Assembly: GCA_020720045.1 (NCBI GenBank) | Contig: DYPH01000001.1 | Coordinates: 21,749-85,748, forward strand | Direction: 5' to 3' | From: Sorangium cellulosum | GTDB taxonomy: Bacteria > Myxococcota_A > Polyangia > Polyangiales > Polyangiaceae | DNA: 64,000 nucleotides | Shown here: piece after piece, positions 56,093 through 64,000 of the stretch | Numbering within the stretch: position 1 is the stretch's first letter | Layout of the letters: every line of letters starts with the position of its first letter | Notes under the pieces: generated by a model | Told to the model about the DNA's origin: nothing | Database searches by the model: none | The model's input: the letters and a program-made list of their open reading frames with translations, nothing else | Made by a program: the position numbers and the translations under genes

Positions 56093-57432
56093 TCGACTTC
56101 GTCAGTACGCGCGCGCCGACCGGGCCCGGTCTTGCGCTTTCCGAGGCGCTGGCCCAGGGGCTCGCCCCCGACGGCGGTCTTTACGTCCCCCGGGCGTTCC
56201 CCCGACTCGATCCGGCGATTTTTCAAGAAACAACGCTTGTTGGCCGGGCCGTCCGCCTCCTGGCGCCCTTCTTTGCCGGCGATCGTCTGGAAGCCGAACT
56301 TCCGGCGATCCTCGCGGCCGCCTTCCCCTTCGGCGCGCCGCTTTGTGAGGTGTCGGGCGCCGGTCGAAGCTACCGTTTCTTAGAGCTTTTCCACGGGCCG
56401 ACCGCCGCCTTCAAAGATTTTGGTGCGCGCTTCCTGGCCGAATGTCTGTCCCGCAACCTGGAAGAAGAGACGACGATCCTTGTCGCAACCTCCGGGGACA
56501 CCGGCGCCGCCGTCGCCGGCGCTTTCCATGGACGCCCCGGCTTCCGTGTCGTGATCCTGTACCCGGATGGCCGCGTCTCGCCCCGGCAGGCCCACCAGCT
56601 CGGCGCCTTCGGTGGAAACGTCGAAACCTATCGTGTTTCCGGAACCTTCGACGACTGCCAGGCGATGGTGAAGGCCGCCTTTCAGGCGCCGCGCCCGCGG
56701 ACCGGCCGGAAGCTCGCCTCGGCGAACAGCATCTCCCTCGGGCGCCTACTCCCACAAATGACCTATTACGCAGATGCAGTTCTGCGCGCCGTTTCCTCAC
56801 CGCCTTTGGCGGTTCCGGGCGGACGCGCAGATGCAGCATTGTCATGTGCTGCGAGGTCGAGCGACGGAGCACACGAAACTTCATTTGTAATTCCGACGGG
56901 GAACCTCGGAAACGCATTTGCCGCCTGGATGGCCCGCGCCCTTTCCACGGATACCGGGCGGCGGTTGCCGATCGGCACACTCACCCTCGCGACGAACGCA
57001 AACCGGATGCTGGTCGACTACGTCACAACCGGCGCGGCGGCCCCGGCGGCGACGATCGCGACCCTCGCCAACGCGATGGACGTGGGCGCTCCGAGCAACC
57101 TGGAACGGCTCCGGCATTTCGCGAGCGATCGCGCCGGGATCGCGGCAGTCTCCGTCGACGACGCTGCCATCGCAGCAACGATCGCCACCGTTTTCCGCGA
57201 GACCGGCTACGCGATCTGCCCCCACACCGCCTGCGCGGTCGCCGCCGCTCCCGCCGACTTCGACGGCGTCTTTGTGGCGACGGCCCACCCGGCCAAGTTC
57301 GACACCATCGTCACGCCGATCTGTGGCCCGGTCGCCGTCCCAACCGGGCTCGCCGAGCTCCTTGCCCGCGAAGCGCACGCGGCACCGCTCGCAGCGAACG
57401 CCGAAGCCCTCCTCGACGCCCTCCGCGGCTAG
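56089..57432 (+). CDS. thrC: Threonine synthase
   Basis: This 447-residue PLP enzyme converts O-phosphohomoserine to threonine. The N-terminus (STRAPTGPGLALSEALAQGLAPDGGLYVP) and the PLP lysine in TAAFKDFGARF fit the bacterial class II (E. coli-type) enzyme. VATSGDTGAAVA and GNLGNAFAAW are further PLP-site loops. ATG 56089 overlaps the thrB stop. The TAG stop shares bases with the mutS stop on the other strand (CTAG), with no terminator between. Confidence 0.96.
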   Translation: MIDFVSTRAPTGPGLALSEALAQGLAPDGGLYVPRAFPRLDPAIFQETTLVGRAVRLLAPFFAGDRLEAELPAILAAAFPFGAPLCEVSGAGRSYRFLELFHGPTAAFKDFGARFLAECLSRNLEEETTILVATSGDTGAAVAGAFHGRPGFRVVILYPDGRVSPRQAHQLGAFGGNVETYRVSGTFDDCQAMVKAAFQAPRPRTGRKLASANSISLGRLLPQMTYYADAVLRAVSSPPLAVPGGRADAALSCAARSSDGAHETSFVIPTGNLGNAFAAWMARALSTDTGRRLPIGTLTLATNANRMLVDYVTTGAAAPAATIATLANAMDVGAPSNLERLRHFASDRAGIAAVSVDDAAIAATIATVFRETGYAICPHTACAVAAAPADFDGVFVATAHPAKFDTIVTPICGPVAVPTGLAELLAREAHAAPLAANAEALLDALRG

Positions 57433-60095
57433 AGCAGCGCCTTGAGCTGGGCGAGGAACGTCAGCGCTTCGAGGGGCGTTAGGCGATCGATGTCGACGTT
57501 CTTCAGCGTCTCGAGGACAGGACTCGGCTTTGAGGGGGCAAACAACGTCAATTGAGGCGTCGGCGTCCCCTTGCGCGGGCTCCCCCCAAAGGAGCCCCCT
57601 TCAAGTTCGTCAAGCACCGTGCGCGCTCGGGCCAGCACCGGCTCCGGCATGCCGGCGAGGCGCGCGCAGGAGACGCCGAAGCTCCGTGACGCCGCCCCCG
57701 CTTGTAGCTTGTGGAGGAAGACGAGGTCCCCTTCAAATTCACGAGCAGATACGCTGACAAGGCCACAGGTCGGGCGCCCTTCCGCGAGCGCTGCGAGCTC
57801 GTGGTAGTGGGTCGCGAAGAGGCCCCGACACTGGACGGTGTCGTGGAGGTACTCGGCGACCGCCCAAGCGATCGCGAGGCCGTCCCAGGTGCTCGTCCCG
57901 CGGCCGATCTCATCGAGAATCACCAAGCTCTTTCGCGTGGCGCTCCGGAGAACATTCGCGGTTTCCTTCATTTCGACCATGAAGGTGCTCTCGCCGCGCG
58001 CGAGGTTGTCGCTCGCGCCGACGCGGGTGAGCACCCGGTCGACGACGCCAATGTGGGCGCGCTTGGCCGGGACGAAGCTCCCCGCCTGGGCGAGCACGAC
58101 GAGGAGCGCCGTCTGCCGCAAGTAGGTCGATTTGCCCGCCATATTCGGCCCGCTGACGAGCTGAAGCCTCGCCAGGGGCGCGTCCTTCGGCGACGAAATC
58201 TCTTCGCGGCGGGCGTCGAGGGTCGTGTCGTTGGCGACAAAGCGTCCGGCGGCGGCGAGGCGCTCGACGACCGGGTGGCGCCCGTCGACGATCTGCAGCG
58301 CATGCCCGTCGTCGACGGTCGGTCGCCGGTAGTCGAAGCGCTCGGCGATCTCGGCGAGGCCGGCAGCGACGTCGAGGGCGGCGAGCGCCTCGGCGACGGC
58401 GCGAAGGACCGGTGCCTGCGAGGAAATTTGCACGCAGAGCGCTTCAAAGAGCTCCGCCTCCCGGCGGACGAGCGTCTCCTCGGCGGCGGCGAGTTTGTCG
58501 GCGAGGGCGTCGAGCGCTTCGTTCGAATAGCGCTCCCCGCCGGCGACCGTCTGCTTACGCCGCCACGTCGCCGGAACCTTCCCAACGTGAGTCTTGGTGA
58601 CCTCGACGTACCAGCCGAAGACCCGTGTATACTTCACCTTTAGGCTCGGGATGTCGTGGGCGTCCCGCAGCTCGGTTTCCAGAGCAAGCATGCGCTCTTG
58701 CCCGTGGCGACGGAGGTCGGTCGCTTCGTCGTGGTCCCGATCGTAGCCGGCGCGGAAGACGTTCCCCTCCCCTTCGAGCTTCACGGTGAGTGTATCTTGC
58801 AGCGCCTCATCGAGGAGGCGAGCCAGTTCTACACAGCGGAAGTCGGCGGCTTGCTCGCCAGGCAGCGCGAGAAGCTGGCGGGCAATAGATGCACCCTGCA
58901 GCAAATCTTTGGAGGTCCCGAGGACGTCGGCGATCGGCCCAAGGGCGACGACGGTTGCGCGGAGGGCACCGACGTCGCGGGGGCCGGCGCGCCGCTGAAG
59001 GACGCGGCCGACGAGGCGCTCAAGGTCTTGGGTGTGACCGAGAAGTGTCCGAACTTCCGTGCGAATCGACGGGTTCTCCGCAAAGAATTGAACCTCGTCG
59101 TGGCGCCTTCGAATCGCGCCGACATCGACGAGCGGCGCGAGGAGGCGGCGTCGAAGCAGGCGGGCGCCGGGCCCCGTCTTCGTCGCGTCGACCTGGGCGA
59201 TCAGGGAGCCTTCCGTTCCGCCGTCGAAGGTCCGTGCAATTTCCAGGTGTCGCAGCGTCGCCTCATCGAGGACGAGGCTCGTCTCGGGGGCATATCCCGT
59301 GAGTTTCGCGAGCGGCAGCGTGCCGTGGGGCTCCGACGCAAGGCCATAGGCGAGCACGAATGCGGCGGCGCGGCGGGCGAGCGGGTCGACCACCGAGGCG
59401 GTCGGCTCGGGAAAATGGGCGGCAAGGAGACGATCGGCCTCCTCGGCGGACGGCGCTTCCCGGGGGGCGCTGCGGGCGACCTTCGGCCGGGCGGCACGGA
59501 AGGCATCGCCGACGGCGGTGGCCCCTTCGTTTTCGAGGAGTTCGCGAGGATCGAGGCGTACAAGCTCGGCAAGCGCGACCGGGCCGTCGGCGACCGCGCA
59601 GGCCAAGAGCTCGCCGGTGGTGACGTCGAGGGCGGCCACGCCAAAGCGCCCCGACGCAGCGACGATGGCGGCGACAAAGAGGTTCTCCCGCGCAGGGAGA
59701 GCGCTGTCGTCGTAGACGATGCCGGGGCTCACGACACGGACGACCTCCCGGGGGACGATCCCCTTGCAGGTCGACGGGTCGGCCATTTGCTCGCAGATCG
59801 CGATCGTGAAGTTCTGGTCGAGGAGCCGTTGGATGTAATTTGCAGCGGCGTGGTGGGGGACCCCCGCCATCGGGATCTCGTCCGGGCCCCCCTTCGCACG
59901 TGCCGTCAGCGTGAGATCGAGGGCGCGTGACGCGCGGACGGCGTCGTCGAAAAACAGCTCGTAAAAGTCGCCCATCCGGAAGAACAGAAGCGCGTCCGGA
60001 TACCCCCTTTTTGCCGCATAGTACTGGCGGAGAAAAGGGGTTTCATTCCGAACAGGCGTCCCGTCCGCGGCGACTGCGTTCTTCTTCGAAGCCAT
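57429..60095 (-). CDS. mutS: DNA mismatch repair protein MutS
   Basis: The 888-residue protein begins with the mismatch-reading domain, with Phe and Glu of the FYE motif in FFRMGDFYELF. The connector, core and clamp follow, then an ATPase with Walker A GPNMAGKST (about residue 645-653), Walker B LVILDEIGRGTS and the ATHYHEL histidine. The length is close to E. coli MutS (853). No mutL is nearby. It converges on thrC with overlapping stop codons and lies 19 bp before the large lipoprotein gene on the same strand, which may be co-transcribed. It has an exact TGCA-N3-TGCA site (58890) and a variant (58791). Confidence 0.98.
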   Translation of the reverse strand: MASKKNAVAADGTPVRNETPFLRQYYAAKRGYPDALLFFRMGDFYELFFDDAVRASRALDLTLTARAKGGPDEIPMAGVPHHAAANYIQRLLDQNFTIAICEQMADPSTCKGIVPREVVRVVSPGIVYDDSALPARENLFVAAIVAASGRFGVAALDVTTGELLACAVADGPVALAELVRLDPRELLENEGATAVGDAFRAARPKVARSAPREAPSAEEADRLLAAHFPEPTASVVDPLARRAAAFVLAYGLASEPHGTLPLAKLTGYAPETSLVLDEATLRHLEIARTFDGGTEGSLIAQVDATKTGPGARLLRRRLLAPLVDVGAIRRRHDEVQFFAENPSIRTEVRTLLGHTQDLERLVGRVLQRRAGPRDVGALRATVVALGPIADVLGTSKDLLQGASIARQLLALPGEQAADFRCVELARLLDEALQDTLTVKLEGEGNVFRAGYDRDHDEATDLRRHGQERMLALETELRDAHDIPSLKVKYTRVFGWYVEVTKTHVGKVPATWRRKQTVAGGERYSNEALDALADKLAAAEETLVRREAELFEALCVQISSQAPVLRAVAEALAALDVAAGLAEIAERFDYRRPTVDDGHALQIVDGRHPVVERLAAAGRFVANDTTLDARREEISSPKDAPLARLQLVSGPNMAGKSTYLRQTALLVVLAQAGSFVPAKRAHIGVVDRVLTRVGASDNLARGESTFMVEMKETANVLRSATRKSLVILDEIGRGTSTWDGLAIAWAVAEYLHDTVQCRGLFATHYHELAALAEGRPTCGLVSVSAREFEGDLVFLHKLQAGAASRSFGVSCARLAGMPEPVLARARTVLDELEGGSFGGSPRKGTPTPQLTLFAPSKPSPVLETLKNVDIDRLTPLEALTFLAQLKALL

Positions 60096-60114
60096 GATTG
60101 AGCGGTCGCTTGCG

Positions 60115-63100
60115 TCAGTTCACGGACGGGCGTCCGAGTGTGAGCGTCGACAGGTCAATGAGGACAAGGCCCTGGGCGGAACCATCGACAACCGCCAATT
60201 CTCCCAACGACTCAATGTACTGGAGGCTGCGCGGAGAGACCGCAGAACTCTGAGCGGCGAGGTTGTAGATCAACGACGAATAACCGCCGCGCGTCTGGAA
60301 ACGGAAGGTCATGTCACGGCCCGGCGCCGTCGACTGGCCAGCCCCAACCGCCCCCGACGCCGCTTCGTAGGCGACGAAGGAGAAGAACGGATTGCGGAAG
60401 GCGAGCGGGCTGTTGCGGTCGACGGCGACGAAGCCGGTCGGCGACGTCGGGCGGGGCGACGGGAAGACACGCGATTCAAGGAGGCGTTCGCGGTCGCTGC
60501 AGGAGAGCACGCACGCGCCCGACGGATCACGGCTCACGTGATGCAAGTAGCCGCTCGCCGAGCCGACCGCGACGAAGCTCGCGCCAGCGCGAACTTGAAA
60601 GGAGACGCGGTCTTGGAAGCAGCAGCGGGCGCGACGCAAAAGGTCGGCGTTTGAACCGTCAGCGGGGACGACTTCGCGGGCCGAGATCCCCTTCGCGCGG
60701 TCGGTGTAGCCGAAGCGGCCGAGGACCAGCCGGTCGTCGTAGGCTTCCAGAATCGGCAAATCGCGTTCGAGAAGCTCGTCGGAGACGTTTCCGAAGGTCG
60801 CTTGGCAGAGCGCCTGCCGCTGGTTGGCCGACCCGGGCAGGACCGCTTCGCAGCTGCTCGGGAGTACGCCGTCGGTCCACCAGGGGTCGCTCGCCGGGAC
60901 GACGTCGTTGGTGATCTGCACGTAATCGGCGAGTGTTTTCGAGGGATTTCGGCTCGGCGCTCCGCCGCTTGTCGCCAGTGCCGGTGTGAGTCGTGTCGCC
61001 CGTTCGCGCCCCGCGTAGGCGTCTTCGACGCCTCGCCGGCAGAAGAGTGCATCTTGCTGCGCGAGGATGAGCGACTTCTCGCCGTCGGTGGAGGAGAGCC
61101 GCCCCGAAAGGCCGCCAAAGCCGGGCAACGCCCCTTCGTAAGTGACCGTCCACGTCTGGTCGACTTGGAGTTCGGGGGCCTCCCAGGAGAGGCGGACGCC
61201 AGGGACCGACGTAGCGCTCGGCGTGGTGACGCTCGCATCAGCGACGGCGGTTGGGTCGGCGAGCGTGAAGTCGCGTACCGCGGTCGTCGTCGGCAAAATC
61301 GTAGGGTATTTGGCAGCTTCCGGCCCCTGGGTCGGCAGGGGTGCATCGACGAGCGAGAGCGTCGGCGGCGAGGCGAGAGCCGGGATCTTGCGCCCTTGAT
61401 CGGCGTCCTCGCGCAGGAAGTAGCTGGTTCGCGGGCGGTGGGGGGCCGACACCGGGTAGTAGGCTTCGTCGGTCGTCGCGCCCGAGGCGGCGATCGGGGC
61501 GCCGTAGGGGTCGCTCGACGGACCGACCGGCATGGGCGGCGTGGCATCGGAAACCGGAACGGTTCCGCCAAGATCGGCGGGCCGGCGGCAGGGGGCATCC
61601 CAGTCGTCGACGTCGATGACCGTGACCTCGCCGTTCGTCAGCGTCACGAAGCCGAAGATGCCGCGGAGACGGTTCGGTCCAAGCGCCGTCGCGGTGTAAT
61701 TCCCGTTCGCCGTGTAGGCGACGCCGTCGTCGGTCGCTCCGGGGTTCGGATTGCAGAGGAGCCCGGTCTTCGGCGACGGGAGGACATTCCCCTTGGCGTC
61801 GCGGAGCAGCGGGAAGTCGTGGCGGGCAAAGGCGACCTGCGCCGCTTTCGCGCCAAACACGAGGCGGTCGGGCGCCTGGAAGGGGTTCGCCTCGGGATGG
61901 GGGCGTTGGAGGGGGGCCCGCGAAGCGGTTGTCGGATCGGTCGCGTCAAACACCGCGATCGAGCCATCGACGCTATCGATCGCGTAAAGGAACCGCTTGA
62001 AATTGCGGGTCGGCGGGCTCACGGCGACGGAAAGCGTCCCACCGACGCGCGTCGCATCGACCGCCGACGTCAGGACGTACGGGGCGAGCTCTTTCGGCTT
62101 TGCCGGATCGGCGACGTCGATGACGTGAACCACCGGCCGTGCACTATCTGCAAGATACAAGTAGTGATCGTCGCGGGCACCGTCGCCAATTCGTGGCGCA
62201 TCGGAGGCTTCGGGAACTGCGCCTGCATCGCCCGTTCCGGCATCACCCGTTCCGGCATCACCCGTTCCGGCATCACCCGTTCCGGCATCGCCGGAGCCGC
62301 CGTCGGCTCCCGCATCCCCTGCAGTTTTGCAGCCTGCGGGGGCCCCCGGCAGCGGAATTGCAGCGGTGCCACCGTCAAATCCGAGCCCGTCCCCCCAGCT
62401 TTGGCCGGCTGGGACGGCGTTCGGGGCGCCGGCAACCTCGATGCTTCCAAGGATCGGGCACGCTTCGACAGCGCCGGGAACGAGGCTCCCGGTCGCGGTG
62501 AACGGTGCCGCGTCGAGGATGAGCACGCGTGCCGGATCGAGGCGCGTGCCGCCAAGTACGACGGCGATGCGGCCCGGCGACGCGAAGGGGTTCGTCGCGT
62601 CGTTCGGCAGCGCGAAAACACGCGAGGGGCGCGACGGGAGTGCGCAGGCCCGGTAGGCGAGGAGCGAAGGGGGCGGCGTCGCGCCGACGAAAAAGCCCTG
62701 CCCGAGAAGACCGACGGTCGGCGCGCCGTACAGCGCATAGGCGCCTGGGGAGCCGCCTGCGACGAAAATCGTGGAACTGTCAGAACTTGCGGCAACGTCC
62801 GTCGGAAGCACGGGGGCGACGATCGGGTCGACGCCAGGGGTGGTGCGATCGACGTCGAGGATCGACGAAGACGAGAGATCCACGGCGGCAAGCTCACCGC
62901 GGGTCGTCTGCGTCACGAAGCCGACGACATGTGCGAGGGCGGCAGACGGGTCGATCGCACCGGGGACCTTCGGGCACTCGCTATCGGGAACGGCGACAGG
63001 CTCGATGAGGGTGCGGACGCCGTCCTTGACGGTCGCAACCCGAACGCACACCGTCGCCAAGCGCTCGGCGCGATCGAAGGTGCGGAGGGCCTCCTGGGCC

Positions 63101-63201
63101 GGGGCGGAAGCGCAGCCGAATTCGCCGACGGCGCTCGCGGCGAGCACAGCGAGCGGAAGAAGCGCGGGGGGAAGCAGGTAAGCTACACGGAAACGCATCA
63201 C
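60115..63201 (-). CDS. Large surface lipoprotein with propeller-like repeats
   Basis: The 1028-residue protein has a signal peptide and a cysteine at FGC (about 30) that could be lipidated. Much of the sequence consists of beta-rich modules with Asp/Gly/Pro turns and phrases such as RLRGIFGFVTLTNGEVTVIDVDD and HYLYLADSARPVVHVIDVADPAKP, typical of YVTN or WD40-like propellers. A run of GDAGT pentapeptides lies at about residues 300-325. Many cysteines suggest disulfides and an extracytoplasmic place. No enzyme motif is seen. It overlaps the upstream gene's stop by 4 nt. The function is unknown. Confidence 0.82.
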   Translation of the reverse strand: MMRFRVAYLLPPALLPLAVLAASAVGEFGCASAPAQEALRTFDRAERLATVCVRVATVKDGVRTLIEPVAVPDSECPKVPGAIDPSAALAHVVGFVTQTTRGELAAVDLSSSSILDVDRTTPGVDPIVAPVLPTDVAASSDSSTIFVAGGSPGAYALYGAPTVGLLGQGFFVGATPPPSLLAYRACALPSRPSRVFALPNDATNPFASPGRIAVVLGGTRLDPARVLILDAAPFTATGSLVPGAVEACPILGSIEVAGAPNAVPAGQSWGDGLGFDGGTAAIPLPGAPAGCKTAGDAGADGGSGDAGTGDAGTGDAGTGDAGTGDAGAVPEASDAPRIGDGARDDHYLYLADSARPVVHVIDVADPAKPKELAPYVLTSAVDATRVGGTLSVAVSPPTRNFKRFLYAIDSVDGSIAVFDATDPTTASRAPLQRPHPEANPFQAPDRLVFGAKAAQVAFARHDFPLLRDAKGNVLPSPKTGLLCNPNPGATDDGVAYTANGNYTATALGPNRLRGIFGFVTLTNGEVTVIDVDDWDAPCRRPADLGGTVPVSDATPPMPVGPSSDPYGAPIAASGATTDEAYYPVSAPHRPRTSYFLREDADQGRKIPALASPPTLSLVDAPLPTQGPEAAKYPTILPTTTAVRDFTLADPTAVADASVTTPSATSVPGVRLSWEAPELQVDQTWTVTYEGALPGFGGLSGRLSSTDGEKSLILAQQDALFCRRGVEDAYAGRERATRLTPALATSGGAPSRNPSKTLADYVQITNDVVPASDPWWTDGVLPSSCEAVLPGSANQRQALCQATFGNVSDELLERDLPILEAYDDRLVLGRFGYTDRAKGISAREVVPADGSNADLLRRARCCFQDRVSFQVRAGASFVAVGSASGYLHHVSRDPSGACVLSCSDRERLLESRVFPSPRPTSPTGFVAVDRNSPLAFRNPFFSFVAYEAASGAVGAGQSTAPGRDMTFRFQTRGGYSSLIYNLAAQSSAVSPRSLQYIESLGELAVVDGSAQGLVLIDLSTLTLGRPSVN
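62233..62292. repeat. 15-bp tandem repeat coding Gly-Asp-Ala-Gly-Thr
   Basis: Four copies of CGTTCCGGCATCACC follow one another, the last with one change. On the minus strand they encode the Asp/Gly-rich linker in the large lipoprotein. The 15-bp period keeps the reading frame, so the copy number could vary by slippage. Confidence 0.92.
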
Positions 63202-64000
63202 GACCCTTTCGGTGCCGTCGGCTCCCCGAGGGAGAAGACGACCGTCTCAAAGGAACCGCCGGCGGCGGTGGCATCAAGATCGAGCACCTGCACGTAAGAG
63301 CGGAGAAAGCTTGCCAAATAGGCAAATCGAAAGCGATGAACGGGGAGCGTTGTGCCCCCCTTGGTGACGGTCCCGAGCGGCGCCTGGTCGTTGCGGGCTG
63401 CCGCGTCGAAATCGAAGGGGTCGAAGGCGAGCGCGAAGGGGCCCGGCGCCGTCCGGATGATGTTCTCGACGGCGGTCGTCTCTGGGTCGATCACGTAAAG
63501 AATGCCGGCGTCGTAGCAGAGGACGAAGAGCTTCAGCGCGTAGGCACCATCACGCTCGACGACTGGTGCAAGATACACGCGAGAAGGGCCGCCCGAGAGG
63601 GGGATGCTCCCCTGGAAGTCGAGGCGCGTGCCGTCGTAACCGCCGCCCGTTCCTGTATTTTCGCCGACGGTGCCGACAAGTAGCGACGCCGGGGAGCGGC
63701 TCGCGACAAAGGCCCGCGCCGGCTTACGTGCGCAGGCCTGGAGCTTGTTGGCGCGGTCGGGATCATTCGCGGCAACCTTGGCTTTGCAACGAACGCGCGG
63801 CGAAGGATCAAACACGATTCCGCGTGTGTCGACGCCGGAAGCATTTCCGCTGACGAGGACCTCGGTCTCCTTCGTGAGGAACGGGCGTACCGTCGAGGAC
63901 CCGGTGTCGGCGACGTAACGGAGGAGGGTCAGCCGGCCGGAAGAGCGGCTTGTTGTGTAAAAGGCTGGCCGCGGAACTTCGTTGGAAAGGAAGGCGTCGG
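63198..64000 (-). CDS. Propeller-like secreted protein, C-terminal part only
   Basis: The reading frame is open to the window edge, so the start lies beyond 64000; about 266 residues are visible. A GTG at 63815 exists, but the upstream sequence is equally coding, with segments such as RSSGRLTLLRYVAD and EVLVSGNASGVD. The visible part has repeating beta motifs (FVASRSPASLLVG, LKLFVLCYDAGILYVIDPET) like a YVTN-type propeller and resembles the style of the next gene, with which it overlaps by 4 nt. The two probably form one surface complex. No enzymatic residues are recognised. Confidence 0.8.
   Translation of the reverse strand, partial: DAFLSNEVPRPAFYTTSRSSGRLTLLRYVADTGSSTVRPFLTKETEVLVSGNASGVDTRGIVFDPSPRVRCKAKVAANDPDRANKLQACARKPARAFVASRSPASLLVGTVGENTGTGGGYDGTRLDFQGSIPLSGGPSRVYLAPVVERDGAYALKLFVLCYDAGILYVIDPETTAVENIIRTAPGPFALAFDPFDFDAAARNDQAPLGTVTKGGTTLPVHRFRFAYLASFLRSYVQVLDLDATAAGGSFETVVFSLGEPTAPKGS

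Overview
The window is high-GC DNA, densely packed with genes on both strands, most probably from a myxobacterium (phylum Myxococcota). The evidence is a MYXO-CTERM-like tail on a secreted GH25/FG-GAP lipoprotein, two FHA-containing sigma-54 activators, a Hanks-type Ser/Thr kinase next to a class III nucleotide cyclase, orphan pilC/pilS genes, several lipoproteins with low-complexity linkers, and GTP-type PEP carboxykinase. The taxonomic placement is inferred from gene content; I have no rRNA or marker-gene match. I see no tRNA, rRNA, CRISPR array, insertion sequence or prophage gene.

Layout. 1-4.6 kb: a 45-bp tandem repeat, an FHA-GAF-sigma54 activator and mutS2, with an inverted copy of the repeat after mutS2. 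4.6-8.4 kb: a GIDE-like membrane protein and pckG. 8.4-16.6 kb: a lipoprotein, a CPBP protease, NAD-isocitrate dehydrogenase, an M16 peptidase coupled to a PpiD-like chaperone, and a PilZ protein. 16.6-20 kb: mlaC, pilS and pilC. 20-27.5 kb (plus strand): serine hydrolase-UbiB-type kinase, glpK, a UPF0158 protein, a SurA-like secreted protein and a BMP-family binding protein. 27.5-32 kb: an M14 carboxypeptidase, then a GH25/FG-GAP lipoprotein coupled to a small lipoprotein. 32-45 kb is metabolic: gcvT-gcvH, a methyltransferase, metK, an aminotransferase, acetyl-CoA synthetase, a PLP enzyme, and glnB-glnA. 45-52 kb is a signalling locus: cyclase, Ser/Thr kinase and LysM/FecR/barrel protein in one coupled operon, divergent from an FHA-sigma54 activator. 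52-60 kb: HiPIP, thrABC (aspartokinase and homoserine dehydrogenase fused) and mutS meeting thrC tail to tail. 60-64 kb: two coupled surface lipoprotein/propeller-like genes, the last cut by the window edge.

Two window-wide signals are not explained by the genes. First, the 11-bp motif TGCA-N3-TGCA occurs 17 times exactly and at least 17 more times with one degenerate half-site, all noted copies lying inside coding sequences; chance predicts fewer than one exact copy. Second, many first-in-operon genes lack a Shine-Dalgarno sequence but have a TA-starting -10-like hexamer only 6-10 nt before the start codon, suggesting leaderless transcripts. Convergent and operon ends are marked by strong hairpin terminators, and operon partners commonly overlap by 4 nt (ATGA/GTGA/TTGA), suggesting translational coupling.
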